From the NCBI RefSeq assembly GCF_001417735.1, contig NZ_BBUZ01000023.1, positions 471,570 through 535,569 on the forward strand: a stretch of 64,000 nucleotides of DNA, read 5' to 3'. The position numbers were made by a program, and so were the translations under genes. Position 1 is the first letter of the stretch. Each line of letters opens with the position of its first letter. Shown in pieces: positions 34,825 to 43,624 of the stretch. This DNA is from Streptomyces sp. NBRC 110028 (GTDB taxonomy: Bacteria; Actinomycetota; Actinomycetes; Streptomycetales; Streptomycetaceae). The notes beneath the pieces are model-generated. The model was not told the origin of the DNA. It was given only the letters and a program-made list of their open reading frames with translations, and ran no database searches.

Positions 34825-34861
34825 GCTATGGGTATGCCGTCCGCGCGCGCAAACTATTTTT
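34825..34861 (-). promoter_or_regulatory. wblC promoter with AT-rich WblC autoactivation box
   Basis: AAAAATAG (34854-34861) abuts -35 TTTGCG (34848-34853); 17 bp later CATAGC (34825-34830) can be the -10. An AT-rich tract next to the -35 is the WhiB7/WblC signature. The box overlaps the uvrD2 stop codon, so the promoter lies directly at the end of that gene and gives a ~500-nt leader. Confidence 0.7.
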
Positions 34862-37139
34862 CCGTCGAGTTTTCCGCGGGGTCACCCGGTTGGGTTCCCT
34901 CGCCCTCGGTGCTCTCGTCACCGTCGTGCGCCGAGGGCAGTTCCCGGCCCGCGCACAGCGCGAGAACGTCGGCGCCGAACCTGCCGAGTTTCCGTCTTCC
35001 GACACCGGAGATGCCGGACAGCTCCGATTCGGTTCCCGGCACGGCCTCGGCAATGGCGAGCAGGGTCTTGTCGGTGAAAACGCAAAAGGCCGGCTGGCCG
35101 AGTAGCCCGGCCTGCTCGGCCCGCCAGTCACGCAGCCGCTCGTACAGCGCCTCGTCCAGCTCCGAGGGGCAGTCCTCGCAGCGCATCAGCTTCATCTCGC
35201 CCGCGTCGGTCAGCGTCCTGCCACAGACCCGGCAGTGCACCGGGGCGCGCCGCTTGCGCACCGGGGCGCCCGGCCCGGAGCCGCGCTCGATTCCGCCGCC
35301 CCCGCCGGGCATCCGGGCGGCGGGCGCCGCGGAGCCGGGCCGCAGCCCATTGAGAAAGCGGGTGGGCCTGCGGGAGGCACGGCCGCCGGGCGCCCGCGAG
35401 AGCGCCCACGACAGGCTCAGATGGCGGCGGGCCCGGGTGACGCCCACATAGAGGAGCCGCCGCTCCTCCTCGATCTGCTGATCGGTCTTGGCGTAGGTGA
35501 TCGGCATCATGCCCTCCGTCAGCCCCACCAGGAACACCGCGTCCCACTCCAGGCCCTTGGCGGCGTGGAGTGAGGCGAGCGTCACACCCTCCACGGTCGG
35601 GGCGTGCTGGGCGGCCGCCCGCTCGTCCAGCTCCGCCACCAGATCGGAGAGGGTGGCCCCGGGCCTGCCCCGGACGAAGTCCTCCGCGAGCCGCACCAGG
35701 GCGGCCAGCGACTCCCAGCGGTCGCGGACCGCTCCGGAGCCCGCGGGCGGCTCGGCCGTCCAGCCGCGGGTGCCGAGCACGGCCCGCACCTGGGACGGCA
35801 CGTCCTCGTCCGACAGCACCGGGTCGGCGCTTCCGGCGCGCGCCGCGCCGCGCAGCAGCATCCCCGCCTCGCGGACCTCGGGCCGCTCGAAGAACCGCTC
35901 GGCGCCGCGCAGCTGATAGGGCACCTGGGCGTCGGCCAGCGCCTGCTCGTACAGCTCGGACTGGGCGTTGACCCGGTAGAGGACCGCGACCTGGCTGGGC
36001 GGGACGCCGGCGCCGCCCTGCCCGGCCGGGGTGATCAGCTCGCGGATCCGGCGGGCGGTGCCCTCGGCCTCGGCGGGCTCGTCGGCATAGGCGGTGTAGA
36101 CCGGCTCGGGGCCCGGGTCGCGCTGCGAGACCAGCTCCAGCCGGTGCTCCGCGGCCCGGCCGCGGGCCTGGGACAGCAGCCCGTTGGCCAGGTGCACGAC
36201 CTGGGGGGTGGAGCGGTAGTCCCGGATGAGCTTGACCACCGTGGCGCCGGGGTGGCGGGTGCGGAAGTCCAGCAGGTGGTCGGGGGTGGCGCCGGTGAAG
36301 GAGTAGATGGTCTGGCTGGCGTCGCCGACCACGCACAGGCTCTGCCGCTCGCCGAGCCACAGCTCCAGCAGCCGCTGCTGGAGCGGGCTGACGTCCTGGT
36401 ACTCGTCGACCACGAAGTGCTGGTACTGGCGGCGCACCTGATCCGCGATGTCCGGCCGCTCCTCCAGTACGCCGACCGTGAGCAGCAGCACATCCTCGAA
36501 GTCGATCACGCCGCGGTCGCGCTTCAGCTGCTCGTACCCGGCGTAGATCCGGCCGATCTCGACCGGGTCGCGGGGGGCTTCCCGGCCGGCCTTGGCGGCC
36601 GCCGCCGGATAGTCCTCGGGCACGGTCTGGGTGACCTTCGACCATTCGATCTCGCCGGTCACATCCCGCAACTCATTACGGTCCAGCCGGACCCGGCAGC
36701 GCGCGGCGGCCTCGGCCACCAGCTGCACCTTGCGCTCGGCCAGCCGCGGCACCTCGCCGCCGACCGCCTTGGGCCAGAAATACTGGAGCTGGCGCAGCGC
36801 GGCCGAGTGGAAGGTGCGCGCCTGCACTCCGCCCGCGCCGAGCTGCCGCAGTCGACCGCGCATCTCGCCCGCCGCGCGGTTGGTGAAGGTGACGGCCAGC
36901 ACGCTGGCGGGCTGGAGGATGCCCGCCCGCACCCCATAGGCGATCCGGTGGGTGATCGCCCGGGTCTTGCCGGTGCCCGCCCCGGCCAGCACACACACCG
37001 CCCCGTGCAGGGCCGTCGCCACCTCGCGCTGCTCGGGGTCGAGCCCCTCGAGCACCGCGTCGGCGTCACGCGGCGTGGCCTCGTAGGCGCCCGGCGTGGA
37101 GACCTGCGGGAAGAGAGTGGAGTGCGTTGCTGGTGTCAC
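34854..37139 (-). CDS. uvrD2: ATP-dependent DNA helicase UvrD2
   Basis: 761 aa superfamily-1A 3'-to-5' helicase. Walker A is GAGTGKT (53-59); further motifs are TFTNRAAGEM, VVDEYQDVS, VVGDASQTIYSFTGA, TLASLHAAKGLEWDAVFL and LLYVGVTRARRHLSL. C-terminal to the motor is a four-cysteine module (CRVC...CEDC) and a HRDC-like domain (ELDEALYERLRDWRAEQA), the layout of mycobacterial UvrD2. GTG start without a clear Shine-Dalgarno, possibly leaderless. A perfect DnaA box lies ~40 bp upstream. Divergent from the mycoredoxin gene. Confidence 0.93.
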   Translation of the reverse strand: MTPATHSTLFPQVSTPGAYEATPRDADAVLEGLDPEQREVATALHGAVCVLAGAGTGKTRAITHRIAYGVRAGILQPASVLAVTFTNRAAGEMRGRLRQLGAGGVQARTFHSAALRQLQYFWPKAVGGEVPRLAERKVQLVAEAAARCRVRLDRNELRDVTGEIEWSKVTQTVPEDYPAAAAKAGREAPRDPVEIGRIYAGYEQLKRDRGVIDFEDVLLLTVGVLEERPDIADQVRRQYQHFVVDEYQDVSPLQQRLLELWLGERQSLCVVGDASQTIYSFTGATPDHLLDFRTRHPGATVVKLIRDYRSTPQVVHLANGLLSQARGRAAEHRLELVSQRDPGPEPVYTAYADEPAEAEGTARRIRELITPAGQGGAGVPPSQVAVLYRVNAQSELYEQALADAQVPYQLRGAERFFERPEVREAGMLLRGAARAGSADPVLSDEDVPSQVRAVLGTRGWTAEPPAGSGAVRDRWESLAALVRLAEDFVRGRPGATLSDLVAELDERAAAQHAPTVEGVTLASLHAAKGLEWDAVFLVGLTEGMMPITYAKTDQQIEEERRLLYVGVTRARRHLSLSWALSRAPGGRASRRPTRFLNGLRPGSAAPAARMPGGGGGIERGSGPGAPVRKRRAPVHCRVCGRTLTDAGEMKLMRCEDCPSELDEALYERLRDWRAEQAGLLGQPAFCVFTDKTLLAIAEAVPGTESELSGISGVGRRKLGRFGADVLALCAGRELPSAHDGDESTEGEGTQPGDPAENSTEK

Positions 37140-37178
37140 CCCGCCATGCTGCCAGGTCCCCCGGGACCACCGCGCCGG

Positions 37179-37187
37179 TTGTCCACA
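37179..37187 (+). promoter_or_regulatory. perfect Streptomyces-type DnaA box
   Basis: TTGTCCACA, the preferred actinobacterial DnaA box, in the divergent uvrD2/mycoredoxin promoter region. A similar box lies upstream of adnA. Confidence 0.45.
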
Positions 37188-37225
37188 GCCGTGACCATGC
37201 GGTCATATGAACGCCGGGAACGCCG

Positions 37226-37251
37226 GGAATGAGCGGCGGAAGGTGAACGTT
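37226..37251 (+). promoter_or_regulatory. sigma-R-dependent promoter of the mycoredoxin gene
   Basis: GGAAT (37226-37230), exactly 18 nt, then GTT (37249-37251), 45 bp before the ATG. Full match to the sigma-R consensus. Confidence 0.9.
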
Positions 37252-37296
37252 CACCCTGTGCCCACCACGACACGACCCCGAGGAGAGCGAAGACCG

Positions 37297-37539
37297 ATGT
37301 CCGGCACTGTGACGATGTACAGCACCACCTGGTGCGGCTACTGCCGCCGGCTCAAGGGCCAGATGGACCGCGAGGGGATCGCGTACACCGAGATCAACAT
37401 CGAGCAGGACCCGGAGTCCGCGGCCTTCGTCGAGAAGGCGAACGGCGGCAACCAGACGGTCCCCACCGTTCTCTTCCCCGATGGTTCGACCCTCACGAAC
37501 CCCTCCCTCGCCCAGGTGAAGGCCAAGGTCGGGGCCTGA
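37297..37539 (+). CDS. mrx1: mycoredoxin (glutaredoxin-like)
   Basis: 80 aa thioredoxin-fold oxidoreductase with active site Cys13-Gly-Tyr-Cys16 (TWCGYCRRL), cis-proline motif TVPT and NGGNQTVPTVLFPDGSTLTN typical of mycoredoxins. It reduces protein-mycothiol mixed disulfides in actinobacteria (M. tuberculosis orthologue Rv3198A). AGGAGAG lies ~10 nt before the ATG. The exact sigma-R promoter places it in the thiol-stress regulon, and the gene order uvrD2-mrx1-nudC is kept. Confidence 0.93.
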   Translation: MSGTVTMYSTTWCGYCRRLKGQMDREGIAYTEINIEQDPESAAFVEKANGGNQTVPTVLFPDGSTLTNPSLAQVKAKVGA

Positions 37540-37568
37540 CAGGCCCGTAGCCGGGCACGAAACGGCGG

Positions 37569-38504
37569 TCAGCCGCGCGGCAGCGGCTCGCCGTACCACA
37601 GCTCGATCAGGCGGGCCGCGATCGAGATGCCGGACGGGGGCAGCACCTCGCCGGACTCGATCGCGGTGCGCAGATCGTCCCGGGAGAACCAGCGCGCCTC
37701 GTGGATCTCCTCACCGTCCACCTGGATCGTCGAGGACGTGGCCCGGGCCATGAAGCCGAGCATCAGGCTGGACGGGAACGGCCAGGGCTGGCTGGCGACG
37801 TACTCGACCTCCCCGACCCGGACGCCCGCCTCCTCGGCCACCTCGCGGACCACCGCCTGCTCGATCGACTCCCCCGGCTCCACGAAGCCCGCGAGCGTCG
37901 AGAAGCGCCCCTCCGGCCAGTGCACCTGACGGCCCAGCAGCGCACGGTCCAGCTCGTCCGTCACCAGCATGATCACGGCCGGGTCGGTGCGCGGGTAGTG
38001 CTCGGCGCCGCAGGCCGGGCAGCGGCGGATGTGGCCCGCCGCCGCGATGACCGTGCGCTCGCCGCAGCGGGAGCAGAAGCGGTGCAGCCGCTGCCAGTTC
38101 TCCAGCGCGACCGCGTGCACCAGCAGCCCCACGTCGCGCTCGGACAGCAGCGAGCCCGCCTCACGCAGCCCCGCGGGGCGCGCGGACTGGTCCATGCGGC
38201 CCGGCAGGGTGTCCTTCTGCAGGGCGAAGTAGCGCACCCCGTCCTCGTCGGTGCCCAGGAAGTAGCGGTGGGTCTCGGTGGGCGGGGCCTCGAAGGCCGG
38301 CGTCATGACCAGCTCGGTGCGACCGTCCGGGGTGTCGTCGACCAGGGCCTGGCCTCCGGAGACCACGAAGACCCGCGTCGTCGGGTGGCTCCACGCCGCG
38401 GCCAGCCATGCCTCGTCCAATCGGTGGTGCGCCGCGCGGTCGACGCCGCTCGGGGCGCTGAGCGTGATCGGCCGGGTGGCGGCGCGCTCGGTCCAGGTGG
38501 TCAC
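37569..38504 (-). CDS. nudC: NAD(H) pyrophosphatase / RNA deNADding enzyme NudC
   Basis: 311 aa. Zinc ribbon CSRCG...CPACG in the middle, NUDIX box GFVEPGESIEQAVVREVAEE and the NADH-specific SQPWPFPSSLM motif. NudC hydrolyses NADH and removes NAD caps from RNA. The GTG at 38504 has GGAAG 5 nt upstream and is preferred to a TTG at 38516. It converges on mrx1 with 29 bp between stops. Confidence 0.93.
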   Translation of the reverse strand: MTTWTERAATRPITLSAPSGVDRAAHHRLDEAWLAAAWSHPTTRVFVVSGGQALVDDTPDGRTELVMTPAFEAPPTETHRYFLGTDEDGVRYFALQKDTLPGRMDQSARPAGLREAGSLLSERDVGLLVHAVALENWQRLHRFCSRCGERTVIAAAGHIRRCPACGAEHYPRTDPAVIMLVTDELDRALLGRQVHWPEGRFSTLAGFVEPGESIEQAVVREVAEEAGVRVGEVEYVASQPWPFPSSLMLGFMARATSSTIQVDGEEIHEARWFSRDDLRTAIESGEVLPPSGISIAARLIELWYGEPLPRG

Positions 38505-38555
38505 GGCTGCTTCCAACTTCCCCTGCGAAACGGGTGGTTTACGGACATGTGAGGG

Positions 38556-39959
38556 CTATACGGGTCCATTCTCCGCGAGATCGGCCCAGAGGTGGGCGGC
38601 CGTCTCGGCGCCCTTCACGAGCAGGTCCAGTTCGACCTTCTCGTTGGGCGCGTGCCAGCCGTCGGACGGCACCGAGATGCCCAGGAAGAGCACCGGGGCG
38701 CCCAGGACGTCCCGCAGGTCGGCCGCCGGTCCCGATCCGCCCTCGCGGGTGAAGCGGATCTTCTGGTCGAACGCCCGCCCCATGGCCCGTACCAGGGACT
38801 GGAGGGCGGGGTGGTCCAAAGGGGTCAGGCAGGGGCGGGTCGCGCCCCAGAAGGTGATCTCGTGCCGGATCCCGGCCGGGAGGGACGCGGCGGCCCACTC
38901 CCGCACGGACTGCTGGACCTTCTCCGTGTCCTGACCGGCCACCAGCCGGAAGGACAGCTTCAGCCGGGCGGTGGACGGCACGATGGTCTTCCCGCCCGGC
39001 CCCTGGTAGCCCCCGCCGATGCCGTTGACCTCCGCGGTCGGGCGGGCCCAGATCCGCTCCAGGGTGGTGTACCCGGCCTCTCCGAGCAGGCCGTGCGAAT
39101 GCGCGGTGCGCAGCCAGCCCGCCTCGTCGAAGGGCAGTTCGGCGAACAGTTCGCGCTCGCGGTCGGTCAGCTCCAGCACACCGTCGTAGAAGCCGGGGAC
39201 GGCCACCGTGCGGTCGTCGTGGTGCAGCGCGGCGGCCAGCCGGGCGGCCTCGGTGGCCGGGTTGGGCACCGCGCCGCCGAACGAGCCGGAGTGGATGTCC
39301 TGGTCCGGCCCGTACAGGTCGATCTGGCAGTCGGTGAGGCCCCGCATGCCGGTGCAGACGGTCGGGGTGTCCTCGGACCACATGCCGGTGTCGGAGACGA
39401 TCACGGTGTCGCAGGCGAGCCGCCCGGCGTGTGCCCGGATCAGCTCGGGGAAGTGCGGGGATCCCGACTCCTCCTCGCCCTCGATCAGCAGCTTGAGGTT
39501 GACGGCGGGCGCGGAGCGGCCGGTCGCGGCCAGATGGGCGCGCACCCCCAGGGTGTGGAAGAGGACCTGCCCCTTGTCGTCGGCGGCGCCGCGCGCGTAC
39601 AGCCTGCCGTCCTTGACGACCGGGTCGAACGGGTCGGTGTGCCAGCCGTCCTCGCGGGCGGCGGGCTGGACGTCGTGGTGCCCGTAGACGAGCACCGTGG
39701 GGGCCTCCGGGTCACCGGACGGCCACGCGGCGAACACCGCCGGGGCGCCGGGCGTCTCCCAGATCTCGACCTCCGGGAAGCCGGTCGCGGTGAGGTGCGA
39801 CGCGAGCCACTGGGCGCTGCGGCGGACGTCACCGGCGCGCGCGGGGTCGGCGGATACGGAGGGTATGCGCAGCCACGCGCCGAGCTCGTCGAGGAAGGCG
39901 GCGTACTCGCGGGCGACGAAGGCGCGGACGGCGTTGTCCGTGTCCGGGGCGGTGCTCAT
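38556..39959 (-). CDS. M20-family dipeptidase
   Basis: 467 aa di-zinc peptidase. Metal ligands appear in order: His94 (VYGHHDVQP), Asp127/128 (RGAADDKG), the Glu cluster 162-164 (EGEEESGS), Asp in VSDTGMW and His near the C-terminus (GWHAPNEKVEL). The lid domain contains GGGYQGPGGKTIVPS. Usual length, no signal peptide, so cytoplasmic peptide turnover. It sits between adnB and nudC; the M. tuberculosis locus has a TrkA-type gene near here instead (memory). Confidence 0.93.
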   Translation of the reverse strand: MSTAPDTDNAVRAFVAREYAAFLDELGAWLRIPSVSADPARAGDVRRSAQWLASHLTATGFPEVEIWETPGAPAVFAAWPSGDPEAPTVLVYGHHDVQPAAREDGWHTDPFDPVVKDGRLYARGAADDKGQVLFHTLGVRAHLAATGRSAPAVNLKLLIEGEEESGSPHFPELIRAHAGRLACDTVIVSDTGMWSEDTPTVCTGMRGLTDCQIDLYGPDQDIHSGSFGGAVPNPATEAARLAAALHHDDRTVAVPGFYDGVLELTDRERELFAELPFDEAGWLRTAHSHGLLGEAGYTTLERIWARPTAEVNGIGGGYQGPGGKTIVPSTARLKLSFRLVAGQDTEKVQQSVREWAAASLPAGIRHEITFWGATRPCLTPLDHPALQSLVRAMGRAFDQKIRFTREGGSGPAADLRDVLGAPVLFLGISVPSDGWHAPNEKVELDLLVKGAETAAHLWADLAENGPV

Positions 39960-40033
39960 GGATGTGAGCCTATCCGGCGCGCGAAAGGACGAGAGCCCCG
40001 GTCTCCGGGCCGCTCATCCGCGGTCGCCCTCGG

Positions 40034-43000
40034 TCATGGTTCGACGTCGGTGAAAGCCTTACGGACATCTTCGGCAGCGCCGTCGGCCGTCCCGGCCTCC
40101 GGTTCGCCGGTCAGGATGCGTTCCAGCTCCGCCCGGCCGGGCAGCTCCGCCGGGCGCACGATCTCCCCGCTGCGCACATGGAGGAACGCCGCCGAGACCG
40201 CCGACAGCGGCAGATCGTGCTGTTCGGCCCAGGCCAGCCGGTAGATGGCCAGCTGGAGCGGGTCGGCGTCCCTGGACCGGCCGGTCTTCCAGTCGATGAT
40301 CTCGAAGCGGTGGCCGCCCCCGGCGCCCGCCGCGGCCTCCCGGTAGACGGCGTCGATCCGGCCGCGCACGGTCCGGCCCGCCAGGGTCAGCTGGAACGGC
40401 ACCTCGACGCGGTACGGGGTGCGCCGGGCGTACGGCGTGCGCGCGAACGCCTCCTTGAGCGCCGCCAGGTCCCGTTCGTCCGCGATCTCCGGCTCGTCGT
40501 CCTCGCCGCCCGGCAGCTCGTCCGGGCCGAGGAACGGCAGCGGCAGCGCCTCGAAGCGGGACTCGACCCAGGCGTGGAACCGGGTGCCGCGCCGGGCCGC
40601 GGCGGGCCGCGGCGGGCGCGGCATGGGGCGGGCCAGCTCCCGCGCGAAGCCGTCCGGGTCGGCGGCGAGCCGCATCAGCTGGGTGGCGGTCAGGGTCCGC
40701 GGTACGGGCACCTCGTGCACGGTCGCGCGGGCGCGCCGCAATTCCCCGGCGAGCGCGTCGAGATCGCGGTCCCAGGAGTCGGCCAGCCGCGCCTCCTCGG
40801 GTGCCAGGCCGGCGTCCGGCCCGGGACCCGCGCCGGGGTACGCGGGCCCGGCGTCATGCGGGTCGCTGTACGGGTCGTCGTACGGATCGCCGCTCGGGTA
40901 CGGGTGGTCTTCCTCGTACGGATACGGGTCGTCGTACACCTCGTCGTACGGGTACGCCTCCTCGTCCTCGTACGGGTACAGGTCGTCCGGGGGCTCCGGC
41001 CACACCGGGTCCTCGTCCGGAACCGGCTCGTGCGGGTCACCGGCATACGGGACGTCCGCCGCCTCCAGGCGGGCGAGGTGGGCCAGGACCGAGTCCGCGG
41101 CCCGGCGGCGGCGGGCCAGGGCGCCGGGGTCGAGCGGGAGCGGCCAGGCGCGGTCGGCGGCCGCCTCGCGCAGGGCCGGGTTCTCCGCGTCCTTCTCCGG
41201 CTCGTCCGCCCACGCCTCGACCTCGCCGTAACCGGCCTCACAGTGCGCGCGCAGCGCCTCCAGGAAGGAGGACGGGCCGCGGCGGCGCTTCTGCGACGGG
41301 CCCCACCAGTGCCCGGAGCCGAGCAGCAGCGAGCGGGGCCGGGTGAAGGTGACGTACCCCAGGCGGAGTTCCTCCGTCCGCTGGTGCTCCTTCATGGCGT
41401 CCTTGAAGGCGGTGAGCCCCTTGGCGTCCCAGGCGGTGACCTCCGGGAGGGTGTCGGCGTCGCCGCGCAGGGCGTGCGGCAGGACCCGGGCGTTCGCGGT
41501 CCAGGACTCGCGGCTCTGCTCGCTGGGGAACCGCCCCGCGACCAGTCCGGGCACCGCGACCACGTCCCATTCCAGGCCCTTGGACTTGTGCGCGGTGAGC
41601 ACCTTGACCGTGTTCTCGCCGCCGGGGAGCGCGTTGTCGAGCCCCTTCTCGTACTGTGCGGCGGTCCGCAGGAAGCCCAGGAACGACTGCAGGGTGGCCT
41701 CGCCGTCCACGGCCGTGCCCGCCTGCGCGGCGAAGGACGCGGCGATGTCCAGGAAGTTGCCCAGCGTCTCGCGGCGGCGGGCGGCCAGGGCGTGCGGCGA
41801 GGCGGACAGCTCCACCTCCAGACCGGTGGTGGCCAGCACCCGGTGGAGGACGTCCATGAGCGGGTCGGCCAGCGAGCGCCGCAGCTCGCGCAGTTCGGCG
41901 GCGAGGCGGGCGAAGCGCACCCGGGCCTCGGCCGAGAACGGCAGCCCGTCGTCCCGGCCGCCGCCGGAGTCCAGGAAGGTGTCGAGGGCGTCGGCGAGCG
42001 AGATGATCTCCGACGGGTCGACGCCCTCGACGGCCTCGGCGAGCCGCCGGTCCGGGTCGTCCTCCGCGTCGCCCGGACGGCCGTGGGAGACGAGCGCGCG
42101 GGCACGGCGGCCGAGCAGCGCCAGGTCGCGGGGGCCGATGCGCCAGCGCGGGCCGGTGAGCAGCCGGACCAGCGCCGCGTTGGCCCCCGGGTCCTGCAGC
42201 ACTTCGCAGACCGCCACCAGGTCGGCGATCTCGGGCAGGTGCAGCAGCCCCGACAGGCCCACGACCTCCACCGGAACGTCACGCTCCACCAGTGCGCCCT
42301 GGATCTCGGCGAAGTCACCGGCCGTACGGCACAGGACCGCGATCTCGCCGGGCGGGGTGCCGGTGCGCACCAGATGGGCGATCGAGTCGGCGAGCCAGGC
42401 CAGCTCGTCTGCGTGGGTGGGCAGCAGCGCGCAGCGCACCAGGCCGTCCCGCTCGGCGCCGGGCGCGGGGCGCAGCGCCTCGACGCCCTGGTGCATCGCG
42501 CGCAGCGGGGCGGCGAGCCCGTTGGCGAGGTCGAGCAGGCGGCCGCCGCTGCGCCGGTTCTCGCTGAGCGCGTAGCGGCGGGCGGGGCTGCCGTCCCGGT
42601 GCGGGAAGTGCGCCGGGAAGTCGTCGAGGTTGGCCACCGAGGCGCCGCGCCAGCCGTAGATGGCCTGGCACGGGTCGCCGACGGCGGTGACGGGGTGTCC
42701 GGTGCCGCCGCCGAACAGACCCGACAGCAGCATGCGCTGGGCGACGGAGGTGTCCTGGTACTCGTCCAGCAGGACGACCGCGTAATTCTCGCGCAGGATC
42801 CGGCCGACCTCCGGGCCGGTGCCGGCCAGGGTGGCGGAGAGCGCGATCTGGTCGCCGAAGTCGAGCAGGTCGCGGCGGCGCTTCTCGGCGCGGTACTCCT
42901 CGACGAGCCCGAGCAGCTCACGGCGCGCGCGGGCGGCCTCGGGCACCTTGCGCAGCGCGTCGTTGGTCAGCTTCACCCCGTCGAGGGTGTCCAGCAGCTC

Positions 43001-43624
43001 GGTGTCGTGACGGTGGAGCCGCTGCGCGGGGACCAGGTGCTCGGCCAGCTCGGCGTCGAGCGCGAGCAGGTCCGTCACCAGGTCGGCGAAGGGGCGGGTG
43101 AGCGCCGGGTAGGGGCCGGGGGCGGTGCGCAGCACGCGCGCGGCGAGCTGGAAGCGGGTGGCGTCGGCGAGCAGCCGGGCGCTGGGCTCCAGGCCGATGC
43201 GCAGCCCGTGCTCCTTGAGGAGCTGTCCGGCGAAGGCGTGGTACGTGGAGATCCCGGGCTCGCCCGCGGCCTCCTCGGCGGCCCCCGGATCCGGGTCGGG
43301 GTCCACGACGCCCGCCTTGACCAGCGCCTTCCGCACCCGCTCGGCCAGTTCGCCCGCGGCCTTGTTGGTGAACGTGAGGCCCAGCACCTGGTCGGGCGCG
43401 ACCTGGCCGGTGCCCACCAGCCAGACGACGCGCGCGGCCATCACCGTGGTCTTGCCGGAGCCCGCTCCGGCGACGATCACCTGCGGGGCGGGCGGCGCGG
43501 TGATGCACGCCGTCTGCTCCGGGGTGAACGGGATCCCGAGCAGCTCCTTGAGCTCCTCGGGATCGGTGATGCGGGCTGACACTCCAGTGAGGCTATCGGT
43601 CGCCACCGACAACCAGTGGCTCAC
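40034..43624 (-). CDS. adnB: helicase-nuclease subunit AdnB
   Basis: 1196 aa. N-terminal UvrD-like motor: Walker A VAGAGSGKTT, LTFTNKAAGELAERV, LLDEYQDTS, VGDPCQAIYGWRGAS, VLTAHKSKGLEWDVV. C-terminal RecB-like nuclease: GRIDAVYR, IIDWKTG and LQLAIYRL. Between them (residues ~868-926) is an Asp/Tyr/Pro-rich insert. AdnAB resects double-strand breaks in actinobacteria lacking RecBCD. The GTG at 43624 overlaps the adnA stop as GTGA; a GTG at 43582 (VSARITDPEEL) is the alternative because family similarity starts there. Confidence 0.92.
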   Translation of the reverse strand: MSHWLSVATDSLTGVSARITDPEELKELLGIPFTPEQTACITAPPAPQVIVAGAGSGKTTVMAARVVWLVGTGQVAPDQVLGLTFTNKAAGELAERVRKALVKAGVVDPDPDPGAAEEAAGEPGISTYHAFAGQLLKEHGLRIGLEPSARLLADATRFQLAARVLRTAPGPYPALTRPFADLVTDLLALDAELAEHLVPAQRLHRHDTELLDTLDGVKLTNDALRKVPEAARARRELLGLVEEYRAEKRRRDLLDFGDQIALSATLAGTGPEVGRILRENYAVVLLDEYQDTSVAQRMLLSGLFGGGTGHPVTAVGDPCQAIYGWRGASVANLDDFPAHFPHRDGSPARRYALSENRRSGGRLLDLANGLAAPLRAMHQGVEALRPAPGAERDGLVRCALLPTHADELAWLADSIAHLVRTGTPPGEIAVLCRTAGDFAEIQGALVERDVPVEVVGLSGLLHLPEIADLVAVCEVLQDPGANAALVRLLTGPRWRIGPRDLALLGRRARALVSHGRPGDAEDDPDRRLAEAVEGVDPSEIISLADALDTFLDSGGGRDDGLPFSAEARVRFARLAAELRELRRSLADPLMDVLHRVLATTGLEVELSASPHALAARRRETLGNFLDIAASFAAQAGTAVDGEATLQSFLGFLRTAAQYEKGLDNALPGGENTVKVLTAHKSKGLEWDVVAVPGLVAGRFPSEQSRESWTANARVLPHALRGDADTLPEVTAWDAKGLTAFKDAMKEHQRTEELRLGYVTFTRPRSLLLGSGHWWGPSQKRRRGPSSFLEALRAHCEAGYGEVEAWADEPEKDAENPALREAAADRAWPLPLDPGALARRRRAADSVLAHLARLEAADVPYAGDPHEPVPDEDPVWPEPPDDLYPYEDEEAYPYDEVYDDPYPYEEDHPYPSGDPYDDPYSDPHDAGPAYPGAGPGPDAGLAPEEARLADSWDRDLDALAGELRRARATVHEVPVPRTLTATQLMRLAADPDGFARELARPMPRPPRPAAARRGTRFHAWVESRFEALPLPFLGPDELPGGEDDEPEIADERDLAALKEAFARTPYARRTPYRVEVPFQLTLAGRTVRGRIDAVYREAAAGAGGGHRFEIIDWKTGRSRDADPLQLAIYRLAWAEQHDLPLSAVSAAFLHVRSGEIVRPAELPGRAELERILTGEPEAGTADGAAEDVRKAFTDVEP

